Positions 42,282 through 51,635 of a stretch of DNA of 64,000 bases are shown here, piece by piece (positions within the stretch are counted from its first letter, which is position 1; every line of letters starts with the position of its first letter). The notes below the pieces were generated by a model. That model saw nothing but the letters and a program-made list of their open reading frames with translations, made no database searches and was not told the DNA's origin. The position numbers and the translations under genes are program-made. This DNA comes from Anaerolineae bacterium. Lineage in GTDB: Bacteria > Chloroflexota > Anaerolineae > Aggregatilineales > Phototrophicaceae. The stretch covers positions 362,445-426,444 of the forward strand of contig JADLAY010000069.1 in assembly GCA_020849765.1 (NCBI GenBank), written 5' to 3'.

Positions 42282-44420
42282 ATGGCGTTTGAACTCGAAG
42301 CCCTGGTAGGGCATTTATTCATCGTCGGTGGGCGGACGATCAAGACGCCGCCACCAGGCGCGTTTATCGAAGTCGCACCGCGCAGAGCGGCACGCGGGCG
42401 CGAGGCGGACACGTTCTTTACGCTCGTGCTGCCGGGCGGTGAAGATCCCGCGCCTGCGGCGTTCTATGAGCAGTTAGCGGAGTTTGCCGCCGAAAAATAC
42501 TTCTCGACCGCGGGCAGCGTCACGGCGGCGCTGCGCACCGTCTTCCACTCGGTCAACGAAAACCTGTACGAACACAATGCCAGCGAGAGCCGCCATTACG
42601 AGGCAAGCATCGTCATCGGCGTGCTGCGCAGCATGGATCTTTATCTTGCGCGCGCGGGTTCGGGTGTTGCTCTGCTCAAAAACGATGGGCAGTTGCAGAC
42701 GTTCCCTGGCGCTTTCGACAATGACGAAACGCTGTTTGCGCCGCCTCTCGGCGTGCAGCCCGTCCCGGTCGTCAAGATGTCGAACTACCAGGTCACGAGC
42801 GGCTGCCGCCTGCTCATCTCCGATGCGCATCTTGCCGACCTGGGCTTGCCACAACTCGAAACGACGCTCGCCGCCGATGACATCGCCGCGGTACTGGACG
42901 CGATCAAAGGGCTGGTGCCGATCCAGATGACGCTGATGGTGCTCGAATTTGTGCCGCCGGAGATGACGACGACGGTGCCCGTGCGCACAGCGGAGTCATC
43001 ACGCGCAGTGACCAGCCCGGCCACCACCGCCGCGACGACGACAGCCGCCGGTGCGGCTGAGGGCGACAGCGATCCTACACGGCGCGAGCGCCAGCGTGGA
43101 TTGCCGCTGCCTGCTCTGGAAGTGGCGGGCGCCGGAGCGCGCGCGCTTGCCGGAGGTGCGGATGGCGCCGTCAAGCTGATCGACCGGCTGCTGCCGACTC
43201 CGCCACCGGAGAAGCGCCGCTGGTTCGCCTCGCCCGCTGCCGCCGGTACCGCCGTCGTCATCCCAATTCTGGTTGTGTTGCTGGTTGTCATCATGTGGAT
43301 CAGTGGCACGGGCGCTAGCGAGTTCGACCAGTGCGTGCGCCGGGTGGAAGACGCCGCCGAGATCGCGCGCAACGTGGCATCGAGCGACGTGCAGGGCACG
43401 ATCAGCGCCTGGTCGGGGGCCTCCGCCCTGGCCGCGGACTGCCAGGGGCTGCGCCCGGATGTGCCCGACGAGTCCTTGACTGCCGTCCGCGCTGAATCCC
43501 AGACGATTATCGACCGGCTGATGGTCATCTCCCGGCGTAATACGGCGATTGTCGCGTCGTTCCCACAGGCCGGGCTGACGCGCGCCGTCCTGCAGGGGCA
43601 GGATCTGTTCGTGCTTGACGACGGCAACGATCAGGTCTACCGGATCACGCTGACACCCGACGGCATGGGCATGGAACCGAATACGCGCCAGGCGCTCGCC
43701 TACATGCGCCGCAACGTCCAGCTTGACGAGTACCAGGTCGGCGATCTGATCGACATCGCCTGGGCGGCGGATGGCAGCGGCTTCAGCCAGAGCAACGTCA
43801 TCATTACGGTCGACCGCAATGGCCTCGTGATCGACTGCGCGCCGCGCTTCGCCGATACCTGTCGCCCGCAGCAGCTCCAATTGGTCGAGAACTGGATCGA
43901 CCCGGTCGCCATCGCCGTCTGGAATGGCCGCCTCTACGTGCTCGATCCGGGCGCCAACCAGCTCTGGCGTTACGATCCGAATGCGGGCGCTTTCGCCAAC
44001 GCGCCGATCGAATACTTCTCCGGCGAAGGACGCCCGGACATTCGCCAGGCTGTCGATTTTTCCATCGACTCGGAAGGCGTCGTCTACATCTTGCTCTCGT
44101 ACGGTGAGGTCTTGAAGTTCCGCGGTGGTGACCGGCTGGACTTCGCTTTTGCCGGGTTCCCGCAGGGGCAGGCGCTGACGTCGGTCGATGCCTTTTACCT
44201 GAACACGAACCCGCTGCAACCGGGCTTATACATCGTGAGCCGCGAATTGCAGGCCGTCTACGAGACGCTGCTCGGTGGCACCTTCGTCCACAATTTCCGC
44301 GCGACCAACGAGACCTATTTCGAATCGATCGCGGATGTGGTCTATAACAACGATCAGAAAGTCGTCTACGCCCTGTCCGGCAATTCAATCTTCGCCTTCA
44401 AGCGCGACGAAACGAATTGA
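42282..44420 (+). CDS. Membrane protein with degenerate PPM phosphatase-like head and extracellular beta-propeller-like domain
   Basis: Protein of 712 residues. Residues 1-230 resemble a PPM/PP2C phosphatase fold (FFTLVLPGGEDPAPAAFYEQ, ASIVIGVLRSMDLYLARAGS, LLKNDGQLQTF, CRLLISDAHLADLG), but the usual metal-binding aspartates (DGxG and GDS) are missing. A T/A-rich linker follows, then one membrane span near 320-345 (VVIPILVVLLVVIMWISG). The outer part has propeller-like blades (LYVLDPGANQLWRYDPN, VVYILLSYGEVLKF, VVYALSGNSIFAF). Probably a sensor or scaffold that passes an outside signal to the inner domain. Catalytic activity is doubtful. Confidence 0.7.
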   Translation: MAFELEALVGHLFIVGGRTIKTPPPGAFIEVAPRRAARGREADTFFTLVLPGGEDPAPAAFYEQLAEFAAEKYFSTAGSVTAALRTVFHSVNENLYEHNASESRHYEASIVIGVLRSMDLYLARAGSGVALLKNDGQLQTFPGAFDNDETLFAPPLGVQPVPVVKMSNYQVTSGCRLLISDAHLADLGLPQLETTLAADDIAAVLDAIKGLVPIQMTLMVLEFVPPEMTTTVPVRTAESSRAVTSPATTAATTTAAGAAEGDSDPTRRERQRGLPLPALEVAGAGARALAGGADGAVKLIDRLLPTPPPEKRRWFASPAAAGTAVVIPILVVLLVVIMWISGTGASEFDQCVRRVEDAAEIARNVASSDVQGTISAWSGASALAADCQGLRPDVPDESLTAVRAESQTIIDRLMVISRRNTAIVASFPQAGLTRAVLQGQDLFVLDDGNDQVYRITLTPDGMGMEPNTRQALAYMRRNVQLDEYQVGDLIDIAWAADGSGFSQSNVIITVDRNGLVIDCAPRFADTCRPQQLQLVENWIDPVAIAVWNGRLYVLDPGANQLWRYDPNAGAFANAPIEYFSGEGRPDIRQAVDFSIDSEGVVYILLSYGEVLKFRGGDRLDFAFAGFPQGQALTSVDAFYLNTNPLQPGLYIVSRELQAVYETLLGGTFVHNFRATNETYFESIADVVYNNDQKVVYALSGNSIFAFKRDETN

Positions 44421-44433
44421 CCGCCGCGCTGGC

Positions 44434-46431
44434 CTACGGATCGTAGATGATGTCGACTGATCGGTCTCCTGCGAGTTCGACACGGAATTCCACGATTGGT
44501 CGGTCGAGGTTGTAGCTGGCGGCCGCTTCCGGTTGCGTCTGAATGACGGATGCTCCCGGCGGCAGGCTGACCTGGACGCTGACCAGTTCCGCCGGTGTGC
44601 CCGGCTGTTTCTGCAGGAGCAGCCGGTAATGACGGTACTCCCCAAGATTCTGAATTAAAGCGGGCGTATTGTATGAGAACTGGATGCGCTCGCCGCTGTT
44701 GTAGTCCACGTCGATCTGGGTCACGAAGGCGTAATGCAGCGGATCGTCGATCGGTTCCACGTCGAAGGTCGCGCCGGTCGTCTCTCTCAGCACGCTGCCG
44801 AGAGGCGTGAAGACCTGGAGCAGACTTCTGTAGTCGAGCGGGCCGTGATACGCCGGATCGACGGCAGGATCTTGCTCCGCGATGCTGCTCGGATAGTCGT
44901 AATCAATCGTCGCCCGCGCATCGAGCAGCCCATTCTCGTCGATGGCGACGTCGTAGGTCAGTTGGCGAATCACCGACCGGTTCGACTTGTTGCCCAGGTT
45001 GGCGTCAGCGACCATCAGATAGTCCTGATCGAGCGCCGGGAACTGCCGCCCCGACCAGCCGAGGCTATCCACAATCTGATTCATGCGCTCGTCGCGGAAG
45101 TAGAGCATGACGTGCTTTTCCTGGAGCGCTTGCAGCAGCACCCCCAGAATGCGCGTGCTGACTTCCTGGCTCCGGCCCGCCGTTTGCCACTGGTTGAAGA
45201 TCTGCCGGTACAAGTCGCCCAGGAACTGCTTGTGCTGGTTTTCGCCGCGCGTGCGGATGTCGTAGACGAGTTCGCGGAAATTGTCCGCCGTTACGACCAC
45301 GTTGTACTGCGCGACCGGCACGCTGCCGATGGCGGACAGCAGCGCTTCGATGGCATACGTGTCGATACCGATAGCACCGGATACCGGCGACTCCGGGTTA
45401 TTGCCCGTGTCGTAATACCAGACAGCCATTTCGGCAGTCTTCTGGAAGTCGGCATACCAACTGCCGTCCCAGGCGGCGTAGACCGAATCGCTGTCGCCAT
45501 AGGGAATCCACCAGCGCGGTGGATGGTAGGGATTTTCGACGCTCGGCGGATTGGGGCTGGTCGCCGTGGTGGCGCTGTAATCGTAGTCGATGATGCGCCC
45601 GTTGCGCACTGTGATCCAGCCATATGTGCTGAGATAGCCGCCTGATGGGCGCAGTTCATCGCTGTTCTGCGACAGGACGAGATACGACTGCTGCTGGGTC
45701 AGACCGAGGGCGATTTCGAGCGCATCCGGCAGCAGAATCAGCGAGTTGTTGATCTCGCGAAACTGCTTCTCGTAGTTGTCGAGCGTGACCAGGTTGAGCA
45801 GCGTTTGCGGCGAGACGCCGTCAAAGTTCATCTGGTCGAGCTGTGTGCGCGCGTTGTCGAGATGCTCGGTGGCGGTGAAGAAGCGTGAGCGCCCCAACCG
45901 CAGCAGTTCGGTGATGCGCTCGCCCGCCGAGATCTGGCGTACGACTGTATCCTCTTCGTCACCGGCAACCATGAAGAACAGGGTCGGTTCCAGCGCCGTC
46001 AACAGATCGTTGACTGAGAGCGCAAGCTCATTCGTGATGTCCAGCGACAGATACGTAGCGTTCAGGTCGGCGTTGGCGGCGGCGAATGGACGCAAGAATC
46101 CTGCCTGGCCGCGCACCTGGCCCAGCGTGTTCAACAGGTCGTCGACGCTCGCTTTCAGCCGCTGGAAGTCGTCCAGCGTCAGCTCGGTTCCGGGCCGGTT
46201 CTGAAGCGTGGTCAGCACGTGATTCAGGTTCGAGATCGACGTGTTCATTCGCTTGGTCGCGTCGGTCGCGAGCACCAGGCCGCCGATCAGCGCAATCGAC
46301 GCCAGCGTGATCACCGTGATCAACAGCGAACGCCAGGGCACCAGCCGTGCGATGCGTTTCCGGAGACGCTTGAATCTTGAGCGTGAGTGTCTGCGCCGGA
46401 TAGGTTTGACGACTTCAACGGGTTGAGTCAT
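44434..46431 (-). CDS. DUF4012 domain-containing membrane-anchored protein
   Basis: Protein of 665 residues with a basic cytoplasmic start, one span (LLITVITLASIALIGGLVLA) and a large extracytoplasmic part. The DUF4012 signature region is LVLSQNSDELRPSGGYLSTY with later GAIGIDTYAIEALLSAIGSV. DUF4012 proteins accompany exopolysaccharide and cell-surface glycan genes in Actinobacteria and Chloroflexota; their activity is not known. The ATG overlaps the stop of the upstream dehydratase gene by four bases, showing operon coupling. Confidence 0.85.
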   Translation of the reverse strand: MTQPVEVVKPIRRRHSRSRFKRLRKRIARLVPWRSLLITVITLASIALIGGLVLATDATKRMNTSISNLNHVLTTLQNRPGTELTLDDFQRLKASVDDLLNTLGQVRGQAGFLRPFAAANADLNATYLSLDITNELALSVNDLLTALEPTLFFMVAGDEEDTVVRQISAGERITELLRLGRSRFFTATEHLDNARTQLDQMNFDGVSPQTLLNLVTLDNYEKQFREINNSLILLPDALEIALGLTQQQSYLVLSQNSDELRPSGGYLSTYGWITVRNGRIIDYDYSATTATSPNPPSVENPYHPPRWWIPYGDSDSVYAAWDGSWYADFQKTAEMAVWYYDTGNNPESPVSGAIGIDTYAIEALLSAIGSVPVAQYNVVVTADNFRELVYDIRTRGENQHKQFLGDLYRQIFNQWQTAGRSQEVSTRILGVLLQALQEKHVMLYFRDERMNQIVDSLGWSGRQFPALDQDYLMVADANLGNKSNRSVIRQLTYDVAIDENGLLDARATIDYDYPSSIAEQDPAVDPAYHGPLDYRSLLQVFTPLGSVLRETTGATFDVEPIDDPLHYAFVTQIDVDYNSGERIQFSYNTPALIQNLGEYRHYRLLLQKQPGTPAELVSVQVSLPPGASVIQTQPEAAASYNLDRPIVEFRVELAGDRSVDIIYDP

Positions 46432-48386
46432 GCAGAGGTTTCCCGATTCTGCGGCCCATACCCATTGTTATAATGAGGAACGGTTTCTGATTCAAGTTTG
46501 AGCAGCAGGTTCATTTCTTCCAGAGCCTGCGCGCCACGCAGGGGCGCATTTTCCACCAGAGACCTCAAACTGGTGACCAGAGCCTCGCCACCACGCGCGC
46601 CATTGCTGCCTTCCCCTTTGATCTTGACGATGTAGGGATGGATCGTCTCCATGACCTGTTCGTCGTCGTTGTAGAGTTCTTCATTCATCTTCTCGCCCGG
46701 ACGAATGCCCGTGTAGACGATCTTGATGTCGGCGCCGGGACGCATCCCGCGCAGGCGGATCATCCGCTCGGCCAGGTCGAGGATGCGGACGCTTTCGCCC
46801 ATCTTGAGCAAGAACGTATCGCCGCCATTGGTCAGGCAGGCCGCCGCAATGACGAGATTGGTCGCCTCCAGAATGCTGAGGAAGTAACGCGTCATCTCGG
46901 GATGGGTCACCGTGACCGGCCCGCCCGCCTCGATCTGGCGCGTGAACAGCGGCACGACGCTGCCGCGGCTGCCGAGCACATTGCCAAAGCGGACAGACGC
47001 GAACAGCGTCTTGTGGCTGCCGATTTGTGATTGCGCCAGGGTCTGCAGCGCCATCTCACACAGCCGTTTGCTGGCGCCCATCACGCTGACAGGGTTAATG
47101 GCTTTGTCGGTCGAAATCAGGATGAAGCGGCATACCTTGTATTCGATGGCGAGCGTCGCCAGGTTGATGGTGCCGCCGATGTTGACGCGCAGCCCTTCAG
47201 CCGGGTATTGCTCCAGCATCGGCACGTGTTTGTAGGCGGCGGCGTGGAAGATCACCTGCGGGCGGTGCTGCAAGAACACCCGCCGCAGCGAATTCTCGTG
47301 CGTGATGTCCGCCAGGATTGACGTGATCGGAATCTCGGGGTGACGCGCCCGCAGATCCGCCTCGATGTCGTAGAGGCCGCTCTCGTTGTTGTCGAGCAGC
47401 AGCAGATGCGACGGATTGTACTTGACCAGCTGGCGGCACAACTCGGAGCCGATCGACCCCGCCGCGCCCGTGACGAGGATCACCTTGCGCTCGATGTGTT
47501 CGTAATTGATGTTCTCGGCCCTGCTCACCGGATTACGACCGATCAAGTCTTCTAGCTGAACGTCGCGGAGGACACTGCCCAGCCGCGGCGTCGTCATCGC
47601 GTCCAGCACGTCCGGCATGACCATGATCCGGGCCGAGGTCTTCTCACACTGGTTCAGGATGTCGCGGAAGTCCGCGCTGGAAATCTTGTGGATGGCGATG
47701 GCGATCAGATCGATATTGTGGCTTTCGACCAGGCTCGCAATGTCCTTGCGCACCCCCAGAACCCGGTAGCCTTCGATGTAAAGGCCCTGCTTCTTCGGGT
47801 CGTCGTCGACGAAGCCGACGATCATATACTGCGTGCCGTGCGTGTTCGGATGGCGCTTCAGACTCACTGCCAGAAGCTGGCCGGATTCGCCCGCGCCCAT
47901 GATCAGCACGCGCGTCAACTGCTTGGGGAACTCCTGCGTCCAGATTACCTTCCAGCGCCACGAAAAGCCAACCAGCACGCGCTGGCGATAACGCACGACG
48001 ATCGCGCCGCACGTGATCGGGATAAAGCTGAAGAGGACGACGCTCAACGGGATGGGCCGTGGGATGGTCACCGCACAATAGACGAATACGACCGCCGTCA
48101 TGGTCAGGGTCGCTCGTACGATGCGCTCCACCTCCGCCCCGCTCGAATACTCCCAGATGCAGTGATAGATGCGCAGCGCGTAGAAAATGAACGGCGTCAC
48201 GAGCGCAGCAATCGCGATCCCATGAAGCCCGATAGCCACCTCAAGCGAGGTGTTCAGGACTCTCACGGTGAGCGTTGCGGCATAGGAAATGACGACAATC
48301 AAGACATCGAGGCTGACGGCCCCAAAGTTCTGCTTGATTGTGGACACAAAATCCACCACCATTGCCCGCGAGCGGCTCACGGCCAT
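46428..48386 (-). CDS. Nucleoside-diphosphate sugar epimerase/dehydratase (CapD/FlaA1/WbpM-like)
   Basis: Protein of 652 residues: four N-terminal membrane spans, a first Rossmann-like region (VLIMGAGESGQLLAVSL near 155), then the catalytic SDR domain (VILVTGAAGSIGSELCRQL near 306, FHAAAYKHVPMLEQYP, ISTDKAINPVSVMGASKR). It converts UDP-GlcNAc-type nucleotide sugars to 4-keto-6-deoxy sugars for surface glycans. The active-site SMGASK pattern replaces the Tyr-x-x-x-Lys of other SDRs with Met, as in the WbpM/PglF group. Confidence 0.92.
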   Translation of the reverse strand: MAVSRSRAMVVDFVSTIKQNFGAVSLDVLIVVISYAATLTVRVLNTSLEVAIGLHGIAIAALVTPFIFYALRIYHCIWEYSSGAEVERIVRATLTMTAVVFVYCAVTIPRPIPLSVVLFSFIPITCGAIVVRYRQRVLVGFSWRWKVIWTQEFPKQLTRVLIMGAGESGQLLAVSLKRHPNTHGTQYMIVGFVDDDPKKQGLYIEGYRVLGVRKDIASLVESHNIDLIAIAIHKISSADFRDILNQCEKTSARIMVMPDVLDAMTTPRLGSVLRDVQLEDLIGRNPVSRAENINYEHIERKVILVTGAAGSIGSELCRQLVKYNPSHLLLLDNNESGLYDIEADLRARHPEIPITSILADITHENSLRRVFLQHRPQVIFHAAAYKHVPMLEQYPAEGLRVNIGGTINLATLAIEYKVCRFILISTDKAINPVSVMGASKRLCEMALQTLAQSQIGSHKTLFASVRFGNVLGSRGSVVPLFTRQIEAGGPVTVTHPEMTRYFLSILEATNLVIAAACLTNGGDTFLLKMGESVRILDLAERMIRLRGMRPGADIKIVYTGIRPGEKMNEELYNDDEQVMETIHPYIVKIKGEGSNGARGGEALVTSLRSLVENAPLRGAQALEEMNLLLKLESETVPHYNNGYGPQNRETSA

Positions 48387-48418
48387 ACAGGTAGACTCCT
48401 CACTTAGAGTGACGATAG

Positions 48419-50113
48419 TTACGGATTCGGCGTTTCAGTCGGTTGCGCGTGTTTGGTACTGTTGGATCGTTCGGTTCCGTTGTTGCCGTTCGCGTTTGAA
48501 CGATAGTAGTAACTGTCGTAACCGTAGCCATAGTAGTAACTTTCGTCGCGTAGGCTCACGCCATTGAGAATGGCGCCTGTGATGTGGCAGCCGGTGTGCG
48601 CGAACATCTCCTTCACACGCTGCGCGGCGGCCCGGCGCGTCCGCCCCGCTTCGACGATCAGCACCACTTCCGCGTTGGTCGACGCGGACAAGACAACACT
48701 ATCCGAGAGCAAGAGCGCGGGCGGCGTATCCAGCAGGATGACGTCGAAGTCCGGCGATTCTTGCAGCGTGCGCATCCAGTGCTGCATCAACGCCGAGCCG
48801 AGGATCTCGTTCGGGTTCTGCGGGATGAAGCCGCTGGTGATGGCATAGAGCTTGTCGACGTGCGTCTTCTGCACGCACTGGCTCAACTGCGCGCCGTGCG
48901 CCGAACTGCCATTCTGATGCGATGACAGCAGCAGCGTCGTCAGGCCGATCTCGTTCTTGAGACCGAAGATCTCGTGCAGGCGCGGGCGGCGCAGGTCGCA
49001 GTCGATCAAGAGGACGCGCTGCCCGGCGAGTGCCATCGAGATCGCCAGGTTGGCCGACGTCAAGCTCTTGCCCTCCTGCGGCCCGGCGCTCGTGATCAGG
49101 TAGACCTTGTGTCGTTCGTTCTGCGCCGAAAACATCAGGTTCGTGCGGACGGTGCGATAGCCCTCCGCCGCTTGAGACAGCATCAGCGGCAAGTGCGAGA
49201 TCAAGCGCGAGGCGTAGTTATCGCTCGGCTTGCCGAAGCGTGCGATCGCTCCCAGCACCGGCAGACCGAGCACCTGGGCCACCTGCTCCGTCGAGCGCAA
49301 GGTGTCGTCGAGGTATTCGATCAGCATGGCGAAGCCGAAGCCGAGGCCTGCGCCCGCCAGGATCGAGAGGAAGGTCGCGATCACGATGCTGCTGCCTAGT
49401 GGCTCCGTCGGGATGTTGGCCGGTTCGACGATATCGAGCGAGTTGGTGCGCTGCTGCAGGCTCGAAATCGTGCTGTTGAACTGCGCAATCGTGGCCGACG
49501 CCAGGTTGATCTGCTCGGTCAGCGCCGTGTACTGCGAATCGATCTGCGCCAGCTCGTCCGCGTCGCTGGTCGCCGCCCGCCGCTGATCCAGAAGCTGCTG
49601 CTGCAAGCCCGCACTTTCGAGCTGGTCGCGCAGACGAGCGATCTGATCGTTGGCGATGTCGATCTGCTGCTGCTGCTCCGGCGTCAGGTTGGTCGGGCTG
49701 TTCAGGATGAGCTGGTTGGCGACCGCGTTCGCAAGATCGGCGGCCTGCGTCGGGTTGGTATCTTTGACGGTGATGACGAGCAGCGACGTGTTCTGGATCG
49801 TGCGCACGCCGATGCGTTCGCGCAGCAGATCCAGACTCGTATCGAGGTCGAGCGTCCGTAGTGCACCCTCCAGCACTTCGGAGGTCGTCACCAACTCGGC
49901 GTACGTCTCCGCAAGCTGAAGACCGGTATAGATTTCAGACGTGTTCGGGTTTGGCGACTGAATGAAGCCACCAATCGCGATCTTCGTCTCCGCCTGATAG
50001 ACGGCGGGCTGCCCGCTGCGAATGATGAAGGTGATGCCGCCGAGGATGATGGCCCCGATCAGCATCAACCAACCCCATTTGCGGACCAGGCGTATGATTT
50101 GCGCGACGTCCAT
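48419..50113 (-). CDS. Polysaccharide co-polymerase with tyrosine autokinase domain (Wzc-like)
   Basis: Protein of 564 residues. N-terminal Wzz chain-length domain between two spans (LMLIGAIILGGITFIIRSGQ near 15-35; IVIATFLSILAGAGLGFGFA near 240-260) with a coiled-coil region between. C-terminal BY-kinase: Walker A TSAGPQEGKSLTSANLA, Walker A' VLLIDCDLRRPR, Walker B VILLDTPPALLLSD. The end has a tyrosine cluster (DESYYYGYGYDSYYYRSN) for autophosphorylation. It controls polymer length and export. Confidence 0.93.
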   Translation of the reverse strand: MDVAQIIRLVRKWGWLMLIGAIILGGITFIIRSGQPAVYQAETKIAIGGFIQSPNPNTSEIYTGLQLAETYAELVTTSEVLEGALRTLDLDTSLDLLRERIGVRTIQNTSLLVITVKDTNPTQAADLANAVANQLILNSPTNLTPEQQQQIDIANDQIARLRDQLESAGLQQQLLDQRRAATSDADELAQIDSQYTALTEQINLASATIAQFNSTISSLQQRTNSLDIVEPANIPTEPLGSSIVIATFLSILAGAGLGFGFAMLIEYLDDTLRSTEQVAQVLGLPVLGAIARFGKPSDNYASRLISHLPLMLSQAAEGYRTVRTNLMFSAQNERHKVYLITSAGPQEGKSLTSANLAISMALAGQRVLLIDCDLRRPRLHEIFGLKNEIGLTTLLLSSHQNGSSAHGAQLSQCVQKTHVDKLYAITSGFIPQNPNEILGSALMQHWMRTLQESPDFDVILLDTPPALLLSDSVVLSASTNAEVVLIVEAGRTRRAAAQRVKEMFAHTGCHITGAILNGVSLRDESYYYGYGYDSYYYRSNANGNNGTERSNSTKHAQPTETPNP

Positions 50114-50141
50114 AAGTTAACCTGGGATCTTCCTTTGTGCC

Positions 50142-51416
50142 CTAGGGTACAGATCGTACAAGTTCACAGATCGGCCCCGATATAGAACCTTCGTCACACA
50201 AATCGCGCACGAGGCTCCGTGTGTCGCTGTCATTGATCGACACCACGCACGACGTTGCACCCACGCCCGACGGGCAAAGGATCTCCGGCAGAACGACGGG
50301 CTGGTTGAGGATGTTCGACGGCAGGTTTTCGAGCAGACTCCAATCTTCCAGTTCGGCGTTGGTCATCAAGCGCAAGTTTTGCCAGTCACAGGTTGGGCTT
50401 GAGCTGTGGAAAAGCCGATCCGCAATTTGCACATCGGGTGGGGTGTTCAGCGGCAGTTCGATGACAAAGCCCTCCGGCACGATGAATTCGTTCGGCGTAT
50501 TCGGGCACAGCACGGCCAGCCCATCGAGCACGCGCAGTTCCATGAAGTTGGGTTCGCGGATGCTGAGCGCGACGGACGACGTGATCACCATGTCCGCGTC
50601 GTTGACGGTGAAGGCTGTGCCGATACCCTGTGGCGATTGCACCAGCACGGCGCCGCCCGGTGTGCCTGGGCACGGCGAGTCGCCGAACGCGTTGTTGAAA
50701 TAGAACTTCTGCATCGGCGTCAGGTTGCCCTGTGAGGCGAACGGCAGCAGATCCGTGTCCACGTCTTCCAGGTCAGCACGGTTGATCCAGGCCGAGACAT
50801 TGGTCGCGTAATCGCCCGGATATTCGTAGTAGACGCGCAGCCACATTTGATCCGGCGTCGTGCCATCGGCGATGAACACCGTCCCGGACGGCACCGTTCC
50901 GGCAACCGGGCTGGATGTCGACGGGCTTTCATAGAGCGTGGCCGGGCCCGCCGTGACGACCTGGAGCGCCTCGGCATCCTCAGGCAGGAGCAGCGCCGCG
51001 TTATACGGTACGCCGTTGCCAATCTCGACGCCGCCCATCGGGATGATGACCAGATCGCGCGCGGGATAGCCGACCGGTAGGTTGGCGCGTGTGCGGATCA
51101 CGGCGACGCCGTAGGTTTGCGAGGTCAGGTCGAGCGGGCTGGTGTCGATGATCTGGGTGCCCGCCAGCCAGGAGGTCGTGCCGAGTTCGGTGTTTTCGTC
51201 GATGGGATCGCTGTGGCCGTCAGTGACGGTGCGCACGCTCTCGTAGCCATAGCAGACTTCCTCAGCGCCCATGCTGGCACAATGACTGCCGACGTCGGAG
51301 AGGACGCGACCGTCAAAGGCCGTACACAGGTCCTCCTGTGCATGAATGGCTTGAGGAACAGCCAACATAAGTGTTATCAAGAATAGGGCCGGGATAAAGC
51401 GTGGTGAAACTCGCAT
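50142..51416 (-). CDS. Secreted protein with SH3-like module, start of the exopolysaccharide operon
   Basis: Protein of 424 residues. ATG 51416 has GGAGAAAAGG upstream and opens a signal peptide (MRVSPRFIPALFLITLMLAV, cleavage near IHAQ). A central stretch GPATLYESPSTSSPVAGTVP...MWLRVYYEYPG...SAWINRADL looks like a bacterial SH3 module. Many cysteines in the rest (CPGTPGGAVL, SPTCDWQNLR, CPSGVGATSC) suggest disulfides. No enzymatic family recognised. It precedes the autokinase gene by 28 bases, so a surface or glycan-associated role is likely. Confidence 0.75.
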   Translation of the reverse strand: MRVSPRFIPALFLITLMLAVPQAIHAQEDLCTAFDGRVLSDVGSHCASMGAEEVCYGYESVRTVTDGHSDPIDENTELGTTSWLAGTQIIDTSPLDLTSQTYGVAVIRTRANLPVGYPARDLVIIPMGGVEIGNGVPYNAALLLPEDAEALQVVTAGPATLYESPSTSSPVAGTVPSGTVFIADGTTPDQMWLRVYYEYPGDYATNVSAWINRADLEDVDTDLLPFASQGNLTPMQKFYFNNAFGDSPCPGTPGGAVLVQSPQGIGTAFTVNDADMVITSSVALSIREPNFMELRVLDGLAVLCPNTPNEFIVPEGFVIELPLNTPPDVQIADRLFHSSSPTCDWQNLRLMTNAELEDWSLLENLPSNILNQPVVLPEILCPSGVGATSCVVSINDSDTRSLVRDLCDEGSISGPICELVRSVP

Positions 51417-51635
51417 AGGCCTTTTCTCCGGTTGATGGGAACTTGCTGGACAATATAAGTATATCAGCATAAGACCGACTGGGCGGACTAAATAGTAAGA
51501 TTAATCACCCGCTGCGGGGATTTTTTACGTGCCCAACAGAACCTCACGCCTGACTCGGCACAAGGGCGGCGATAGAGCGCCGATCATCCTGACTATAGGC
51601 TCGAAAACCTAACAGTGAACTAACATTCGGTCGAT

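Noticed and set aside
51544..51635. Coding potential downstream of the CoA-transferase gene
   Set aside because: Only a frame that overlaps the transferase in another phase; nothing recognisable.
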